This document shows positions 56,812-64,000 of a DNA stretch of 64,000 bases, piece after piece. Each line of letters opens with the position of its first letter. Within the stretch, counting starts at the first letter, position 1. This DNA is from Takakia lepidozioides (Eukaryota; Streptophyta; Takakiopsida; Takakiales; Takakiaceae), in the NCBI GenBank assembly GCA_030704615.1, contig CM060732.1:11592001-11656000 (forward strand). Direction: 5' to 3'. The notes under the pieces are model-generated. The model was given only the letters and a program-made list of their open reading frames with translations, had not been told where the DNA came from and ran no database searches. Both the position numbers and the translations under genes were made by a program.

Positions 56812-57910
56812 CTAGTTCCAGCCGTCAAACTCATTCCATACTTCGTTTCCTGATGGGCCTGGTGCAAGCCAGTCGAACCCCCTAGGGGTTGCCCGCCACT
56901 CACAATGATCACCGCAGTTGAGAAACCTGCCGTAGGGTGACAAAGGGGGCGCCCACACAATAAACATGTTCTGCTTCTGCACCCACACAAAGTTGCAGAA
57001 TAGCTTGGTGCTCAATGCATCGGCGGGCACTGGAAACGTATAATGCTCACCCGGAAGCATGAAGTGCTGACCCTTCTTCACAGTGCCGCCCTCACAGGTC
57101 ACCACAATGCTTGCACTCATTGCATTAAGGATATCCACCTGTGCCAACATAAATTAGAAGGGCAGAAAAACACCAGGTTTGAGGAGAGCTTACATCCACA
57201 GGTTGGAAGCACCAACACTACAACATCAGGCAATAAGGCTGCTTCAGGAGCAGCTGTAGCATAGGTGAAACATGCGAAATTGGCACTAATTATACTATCA
57301 CCATGGCCCAACTGAGACAGCACCCCAACCTTGGAAGGCCTAAAAAATGCAGAGCTTCCAAGCCAAAACGCCACATACATCTTTACGTTAACAAGGACAT
57401 ACTTTCACTTCACAGAAGTGAAACATCCTACAATGTAGGCTTCGATGGTGTCCTATAATTTAACACCGTAAATGAAGCAGCTCAAGCTCAGTGTCGCTTC
57501 GAAGGAATGGGGCAACAACTTTATTGTATACAAGCTCATCACGTCCAATTGAACACTACTTCAAAACACACTGAATGTGAAAGCTGAAGGAGCGAAACTT
57601 GAGACCTCACTGTCAGGGAAATCAGCGGGAGAAAATGGGTTGAACATACAGCCGCGGCTTAAAATACACAAGAGTAAATTAAGTTCCGAAGGAAGTACAG
57701 CGCAGAGCTACGACCTTTCAGCGTGGGAGAACACCGATAGAACTGGACGTTGGTTTGTAAAGCGTCATTTAAACCAACGTAAATTACTGTGGATCAGTCA
57801 ACCGCTGGTGATACCTGTGGCAACGGAAGGGAGCTCGCCGGCATGCTGAACATCAGCATCACCAACAATGTTGCCACCATCATCTGAGCCATCTTGTAAT
57901 GACCAGCCAT
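56812..57910 (-). CDS. Secreted S-protein homolog (self-incompatibility S1 family), 2 exons
   Basis: S1/SPH proteins are small secreted plant proteins; in poppy they act in pollen recognition, and elsewhere roles are mostly unknown. Exon 1 (57910-57815, 32 codons) encodes a signal peptide: MAGHYK, then a hydrophobic core ending MPASSLPL. A 676-bp GT..AG intron (57814-57139) is in phase 0. Exon 2 (57138-56812) encodes the S1 domain: VDILNAMSASIVVTC, then LFCNFVW, then LNCGDHCEW, ending FDGWN. The mature protein has four cysteines, the usual S1 pattern of two disulfides. Total 140 residues, typical for the family. Upstream lies a GA tract and a G-box. Confidence 0.82.
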
Positions 57911-58275
57911 CGCCTTTTACTGGATCGATCACGAGCTTACACGGCGAAGATCCGAAGGTCGAGAAGTGATACCTCTGGCCGGAGAGCTGGGGCTTTACAG
58001 GAAGCAGTACTGTACCTGAGTAGGTAGACAGGAAAAATATAGAACCTCCTGGAAAAACCACTACTTTGATGAGGGAAAGAAGGCGAGTCTGTGGATATCA
58101 GACGGGACAACGAACACCTCAGAGAACAGAGTAAATGCCGAAGAGATCTACCTCGCAAGTACTGAGATCTAAGTGCTACATAGAAGCAGGAGATACCCTG
58201 AGAGAGTGAGATAAACAGAAGCAGACTACGAAGCCGCACAAACTGCTCTCCTCACACCCGAGAGTTGTGAACCAT

Positions 58276-58277
<2 letters not shown>

Positions 58278-58312
<35 letters not shown>
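58278..58312. repeat. (GA)n microsatellite upstream of the S-protein gene
   Basis: About 17 GA units, roughly 370 bp upstream of the start codon, in a GC-rich segment. Confidence 0.9.
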
Positions 58313-58316
<4 letters not shown>

Positions 58317-58503
58317 GAGATGGAGTGGGCGAGCAGCGCATAAGTAGGAGACGGGACAGAGGTGGCGCCGTCACGAGGACGGACGGCGCATCGCTCTCCA
58401 GCGACCGAGAGGGCACGCCATCCTCGCCGCCGTTGTGAGATAAAGGCGAGAGCGACGGCGTCGTGCGAGCCCCGGCAGGCAACCGGCGATGGCGCTCAGA
58501 GTG

Positions 58504-58528
58504 GGTGCGCATTATTAGGCACGTGGCC
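58504..58528 (-). promoter_or_regulatory. G-box motif upstream of the S-protein gene
   Basis: AGGCACGTGGCC with CACGTG at 58520-58525, preceded by GGTGCGCATTATT. It closely matches 35250-35274 near the cyclase-like fragment. CACGTG is the core site for plant bHLH and bZIP factors; function here is inferred. Confidence 0.4.
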
Positions 58529-58529
58529 G

Positions 58530-60160
58530 ATCACCCGCAATCCTGTCCGTACCGCCCCTCCTCCTAATCACGATTATTCCTGATCGCCCCCTCTACTCAC
58601 ACTTTATTCTCCTAATTACTCTACTAGGTACTAAGTCTACTTCTACTTTATACAGTGTATACAGTTGTGAATGCTACATAGTCTGGTAAGGTAGAAACAC
58701 CTAAAGGTTCCACCTTAAAGATTTATTGACCTTAAAGTAACCTCCCACCTTAAGGAAAACGGAGCTCAAGGTCCATTTGGATTGAACTCAATCCTGATCG
58801 TTGATCTAGGTGAAACTCAATTGGGATCGTTGATCACGGAATGTGATCCCCTCTCCTACATGTTAAGATTCATTCTTCGTGTCTGGACTTGATAATGCTC
58901 TCAAAGAGAGCGCCTGTGGTTATTAACTTGTCCATTAAGTTAAGTGGTGTCATCATGAACATGTACGAGTTAAAAGGGTTCATTGGGGTTCCATTGTGGC
59001 CCACCACATGACCTAATTTGGACCACTTGTGATCAAAGCACCTTTTAAAGATGGCATATGGTTAGTTTTATGTATTTTTCTAGGGGTCAGTTTTGGGTAC
59101 CCGCTTGTTTCTACCTTAAGTAGATTTTTCTTATATTATTTACTGGCATGGTGCTTTTCTCCTGATTTACCTTTTTGTTTAATTATTTAATTTACCTCCC
59201 TACCTCGCCCTGATACTCAAATGACACTCATAATCATTTTTTTGGGTATAAATCCATGAGTAATAAGTATGTTGGTCATGGAGTTTCCCCATGCGTTCCT
59301 CAGTGGTTATTTTTTCCCTCTTTTTTAATATCTTCTCAGGGCCTCCTTCAAAAGAGGAAGCAAAAAAAAGTATGTTATATAGTTCCTCCATGGAAAAACA
59401 AAAGTGAAGATCTCACAATTTCGCATTTGCAAAGATGGTATAAAATGAAACATACACTGCTGAAGCAGTTCGAACATACCAACAATGCGACAAATAACAA
59501 GGGAACCAAAGAAATCATCACCAACAACATATGGTGCGACAAATAATATAGGACTGTTGAGAGACGAAATGTGAGGTTTACACTTTCTGTGTTCTTCACG
59601 TAGTAATAAAATTGAATGCAAAGGACAGATTTGAAGTGGAGTGAACTAAATGTGATAGAACTGAATATGTAATGAAATTGAATGTGAAGGGAGAAATCTG
59701 AAGGGGGAAGTAACTACTAACTAAAGTGAACTAAACTATAATGGGGCAGAAGGGACAAACTAAAGGGACTAGAGCACTCACCACTCCCATGAAAGGGTGG
59801 CAGTGGGTGTCCTGGAATGTCATATTATAAACTTGTATATATGAGTGTAACAATGGGACCTTGCAAGTATGTTGCCAGTTACTTGGTATGAGATTAGTGA
59901 GTAGTACATTAATTAGTAAGGGGACAAGGGAGTTAAGTGAGGGGACAAGAAGAATCTCAGGCACTTCATTCTAGTATCCATCATATTTCCCACAAGTTTG
60001 TAATACCTCAGCTATTTCTATAGATTATGTGTTTGTTTTTATTGACTTTTTGTGGTGATTTGAAGCAGATGCAAAGCTTTAGCTTCAGAGTTTTGGCAAG
60101 AACTAAGAACACTAATAACTTTTGTTTAAAAAGCAACACCAATAACTAATAACCTTGGAA
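58530..60160. other. No gene seen
   Basis: AT-rich spacer with short frames only. Confidence 0.5.
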
Positions 60161-60164
60161 TGAT

Positions 60165-60845
60165 CATCACTTGAATATGTCTATGATCTATCGTGGCGGC
60201 CTCCCATTATCACTTGCTCTCTCCAAGCCCCATCACCAGGTTTGCACTTAAGGTACCAGATTACAACGAACGGGCCCTCTGCAACATCACCCCTAAGTTC
60301 CATGAAGACCAAGAGTCTGGTTTGGGCATGCTGCAAGCCGGATCATGATGCGAATTGGGCACATTGCTTGCAATCTAGTGTGGTGGGCACGGTATAAACG
60401 TATGAACCGTAGTGAGAGGACGAGAATTATGAGAGTTGAATTTTTCCATAAAGTTGTAATGAGGTGCATGAATCAGTACTGCAGTGAATATACCTTTCCT
60501 CGCCCCACCCTTATGAGATGGACGGCCCTCTAGCCTACTGGAGACTCTACAGGAGACTCATCAGCGGAGGAGGACATGTGAACTACGGATCGATCCGGGA
60601 TGCTTGGGATGCGTAAGAGTACAGTAAAAAAACTCCGTCTGCACTGTCGGTCGGTCGGTCTACCAACCGTAGTTGATGAGTTGCAGACAAGATCGAACTA
60701 AGGCTTTGGCCTCCAGAAGATATTACAGGCATTTCTATGTGCCTTCAGACCGTCCATTGGGCCCTCGATGGCCTGTGTGTTGAGCAGTAGGCTCTGTAAA
60801 TTCACTGGACGTTAAAGAAACTTTATCTTTATCTTTATCCTTCGG
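60165..60845 (+). mobile_element. Possible non-LTR retroelement 3' end
   Basis: The block ends in the simple tail ACTTTATCTTTATCTTTATC, a form often seen at the 3' end of plant LINE/SINE insertions. A tetranucleotide (GGTC)n patch lies at 60645. No reverse transcriptase was recognised, so the call rests on the tail alone. Confidence 0.25.
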
Positions 60846-61276
60846 AGGCTCAAGTTTCCACACCTAATTCACTAGCGCCTGCAGTCCGTTAATCTCTTTC
60901 CCAACTGGCTGTACACTCAACTTCAAAGCAAGGAACGTACGAGCTTCATGGTGATCACCGATCAGCATTTGTGCGGGGGCTCATTTAGGGTTCACACTTC
61001 ACACCAGAGCCTCATTGCGGCTAAGTAAGTAGCATTGTGTGTTGCTAGCCGAAATGGACCAGCAGATCAGTGCTGGAGTACAGGTCACGCAAGTCCTCCT
61101 GCACCTACCTAGATCTTGGTACCGCAACGCCCACCTGTCTCTTGAATCTGTGGTCAGTGCTCATACTCTGTCCAGCTGCACGTGTACTCTTGCTTAATAC
61201 TAGCCGGGTTTCAGATGGTCACACCTAGGCTAACTTGTATTTAGACCAAGCTTGCTTGTTCCAGTGTAAGTTATTA

Positions 61277-61588
61277 GGGCCACTTTACACTATGGACCAA
61301 GACCAAGACCAAGCGGAAATGGAGCATTCTTCTTGGTCGAGGGCCGAAAATTGGTCCCAAGGGCTTCACACTAGGGACCAAGACCAAGCGGAAATGGCCA
61401 GCCAATATGCTTACATGGCACCTACTTTTGGCGCAAACTTGTTGGTCCAGACCAAGGAAAAGGAACCCTCCTGATAGCTGGGCCCAACTCTTTGCCTCAG
61501 GGCCAAGACGTTGGACCAAGACCAGCCCAAGAGTGGCACTTCTTGGTCCCACGATTTCTTGGTCTTGGTCCGTAGTGTAAAGTGGCCC
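61277..61588. mobile_element. Tourist/PIF-Harbinger-type MITE
   Basis: 312 bp with terminal inverted repeats: GGGCCACTTTACACTATGG on the left and its complement (one mismatch) on the right, extended by GACCAAGACCAAG. It is flanked by TTA on both sides (61274-61276, 61589-61591), the usual target of this superfamily. The inside repeats the phrase GACCAAGACCAAGCGGAAAT. No coding. Confidence 0.85.
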
Positions 61589-61591
61589 TTA

Positions 61592-62205
61592 TTCTGTGTA
61601 GGCAAGAGTAGCAGTCTCAAGCCCTAAGTGTTGTATCGACTAATTTGGGCCTAATTCAATCGGACAAATAGAAGTTACTCCCAGGAAGTAAACTGACCTG
61701 TAATCACTTCTAGGAAAGGACAATTGAGGAACCCGTGGAAAAGAAATTGGCCGGGACAAATCAATAGACTGACATTGCAAGAAGGAAAAAACTTATATTG
61801 GCATTTCCCATGCAATTTGATATCATGGTCTTCCAAAACCACCCAATATATGGGCACTCAAAAAACCTACCTATCGAGATTGCAGTCAGCAACCCAAAAG
61901 TGAATAAGACAGACTTCACTCAGAGCCTTGTAGGTGCAAAGTGCAACTATAAATATCTGTACAAGCTGTCTGATAGAACCACCTGTCAGCAGATCTACAT
62001 AGCTATTGTGTGGACATGGGTGTTTCACTTAAAATGAAGGAGCTCATCTAGTACCATAGCCATGAAATTTTCCCTATTTTGTGATATAAAAAGAGTCTTT
62101 GGCATAATATGAAGACAATTCTGCCCCTCCCCTTTCACAATTTTCTGACTTCAATTGAACAGTCCATTGGTACAACCGATGACATTCAACTCAAGCTTTG
62201 AGAGC
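61592..62205. other. No gene seen
   Basis: Spacer and likely 3' region of the BTB-type gene that ends at 62211. Confidence 0.45.
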
Positions 62206-62210
62206 GTCCT

Positions 62211-63411
62211 TCACTCATTTTCCAGCTTGCGAGTTGAGTGACACCAGAGGTAGTAACAGTTCTGGAGGTTGGGCCAATCTGATTCTGACATAGCATACTC
62301 TTGCAACCAGATTGACAGTATCATCTCCTTGTCCGAGTCTGGGAGACTCAGAACTACGCGTTCCAGTGAACACTCAGCCTCTGATTTCTCAGCACTGTTA
62401 AAGATGGGACCGTCCCCCCCATGAGTTGCAAAGCAGAAAAGAGGCAGCCATAGACGCAACAGCTTGAACTTCACTTCATCCGGAGTCTCTGTGTCGCTCA
62501 CAATCTCCCTGAACAGTAAAGCTGGGGGGCAAGGATAAAATAGATTACAGTCCATTCAAAGCCTGTCATGGACCCCCTTCGTAAAATCATGTAACTTCGA
62601 GCCCTTTTTCCTGCCTTGATCACACATAATGCTCACCTCACTCCCACCCCTCAATGCATTCCAGGGAATGCTGTGGAGGTCGTCAGTCAACAGGCAGGGG
62701 TTGAATCCCCGCAAGTTCAATGGCTTTAAAATTTGCAGCATTCATTTCATGCTTTAAAGCGTTGCAGGCTTTGTGACCATACATCAACCTATAAAGTTCC
62801 ATTCGTTCTTCTTTCTACCTGTGTCAGACAATCATCCAAACGGAAAAGAGCGTGTGATAGCCACACTGAAACTTGAAGACGGCCTTCAGCAAATTCAGAT
62901 CCACATACAGAGGATCGCTCCAACAACAAACAACAAATCCAAGGACAAAGGAAGTGAGGACATGTTGAGAGAAAATCGAAAAAGAGAAAGCAGCTAGGAA
63001 GAGAGGTCACCATACAATTCACATATGTCAAATGAAAATAGCTAGGAGATAATCAGCACAATGAGGGTATTACCACAGAGGCGCACGAGCGATTTTTGAA
63101 CACGAGGGGTGGCATATAGTGACAGCTCTGCTAGCGACGACTCCGAGCTCCATTGCTGGAATGTGAACTCCATTGCCCCACAGTCTGATAGCTTTTCTGC
63201 CATCCAGAGCAGCTCTTGTGCAAGCTTCTCAGCTATCTCAGTGTCTGTCACATTTGTAGTACTCATCACCATGACACCTTTAGGACCCGAGATTTGCGAA
63301 TTGACCATGGGCGACAAGATTTGTCCAACAAGAGATCGTACCCTGGCTAACGGCATGGGGAGGGCCAAATATGGAAGCACTCCCATAAAGGGAATAAGAC
63401 GAAGGAGACGC
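62211..63411 (-). CDS. BTB/POZ-type protein, last two exons (5' part off-window)
   Basis: Exon 63411-63074 (VLPYLALPMPLARVRSLVGQ, then EIAEKLAQELLWMAEKL, then LYATPRVQKSLVRLC) joins exon 62521-62211 through a GT..AG intron with matching phase. The last exon reads KFKLLRLWLPLFCF, then DSDKEMILSIWLQEY, then SDWPNLQNCYYLWC, and stops at 62211. The pattern of an RLWLP region and a terminal DWPNLQ..W motif resembles the C-terminal region of plant BTB/POZ proteins of the At3g05675/At1g63850 type, which may serve as CUL3 adaptors (family knowledge). The BTB domain itself should lie right of the window. No break seen. Confidence 0.6.
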
Positions 63412-64000
63412 CTGCAGGAACAGAAGCAGTTTGATTTTATGCAAGCTTTCTCACCTGCAGTGCATCTTATTGAATCCCCTTTGCTGTAAGAGAAAAGATT
63501 GAAATTGGAAGCAGTAGTAGTACAATGAAGCCCAGTTTTTATTTGCTCTAACACTTTATGAGGGGTGGGTGTTGCTTACTTTGAGACTACTGTACACTCC
63601 AGTGGACTTTGGAAGAGCCGCATGCCACTTTCTTGTACAGTACTATGGAGGAGTACTATGGAGGAGACATTGTACACTTCACATCTGACAAGCCAGGCTG
63701 AGTTCAGAGGTCGAAATCCCTTGACTGCTGTTACTGCGGATGAGGTTTAAGTCAGATGCTTGATATCCCAACAAGGATTCTGTTCATGTCACCAACTAGC
63801 AAACATCTCAGCTCTGTACCAGGGGTCCTTCTGGACAAGCTTTGTACTTTTAACACCAATTTGCGCATGGATTTGCGCAAGTAAAATGTCCTGGTCGTTA
63901 ATCCGAGATTTTCAGAATATCGTTGTGCATGTTCAGTGACACTAGGTGAAGTAACAGTCTTTAAAATGCCTCCAATGAGGACCCCCTCGTTAAAAGAATG
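63412..64000. other. Intron of the BTB-type gene, probably
   Basis: No further exon could be assigned with matching phase before the window edge. Confidence 0.35.

Noticed and set aside
1-64000. CRISPR arrays, rRNA operons, bacterial operons
   Set aside because: No regularly spaced direct repeats with unique spacers and no rRNA-like sequence; introns show the DNA is eukaryotic.

Overview
The window looks like nuclear DNA of a land plant or close streptophyte, probably a seed-free lineage. It has spliced genes with GT..AG introns, a plant-type DWF5 sterol reductase, an S-protein homolog, degenerate PLS-class PPR motifs, and a squalene-hopene-cyclase-like pseudogene of the kind known from ferns and mosses. 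The species was not identified. More than half of the window is mobile or repetitive DNA.

Layout. 1-8169: a Ty3/gypsy-type retroelement (element 1), cut by the left window edge. 8196-9270: remains of a gene resembling a beta-class amino-methyltransferase. 9.4-22 kb: decayed PPR copies, several tandem-repeat families, and two broken unrecognised host-like genes (a degenerate RING-type gene at 17-18 kb and a minus-strand gene at 19.7-21.3 kb). 22573-24264: an N-glycan GlcNAc-transferase II (MGAT2) gene with three frame breaks. 24978-32116 (minus): a complete 13-exon 7-dehydrocholesterol reductase gene, all exon phases consistent. 33048-44985: a second retroelement (element 2) whose left part carries LUC7-like and squalene-hopene-cyclase-like gene fragments. 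46.5-48.6 kb: hAT-like transposase remains and a tRNA-like head. 50091-53743 (minus): a complete gamma-glutamyltranspeptidase gene in 7 exons. 53.9-55.3 kb: two terminal-inverted-repeat elements. 56812-57910 (minus): a two-exon secreted S-protein homolog. 61277-61588: a Tourist-like MITE with a TTA target duplication. 62211-63411 (minus): the last two exons of a BTB/POZ-type gene that continues beyond the right edge.

The main discovery is the retroelement family. Read across both copies, the coding order is gag (two CCHC knuckles) - aspartic protease - C5 cytosine DNA methyltransferase (DNMT3/DRM-like motifs) - reverse transcriptase - RNase H - DD(35)E integrase - PHD finger. Its ends are also odd. 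Instead of two plain LTRs, both copies end with the order B1-A2-B2, and element 2 starts with a lone A1. This is the split-direct-repeat layout known from tyrosine-recombinase retroelements, yet here the enzyme is a DDE integrase and element 2 has a short target-site duplication. Retrotransposons carrying DNA methyltransferases have been reported in dinoflagellates and a charophyte alga. The combination with a PHD finger and split repeats is, to my knowledge, not a standard described architecture.

Element 2 has identical A1/A2 and identical B1/B2 repeats, but many frameshifts. This suggests recent movement of a defective copy in trans, or small sequence errors.
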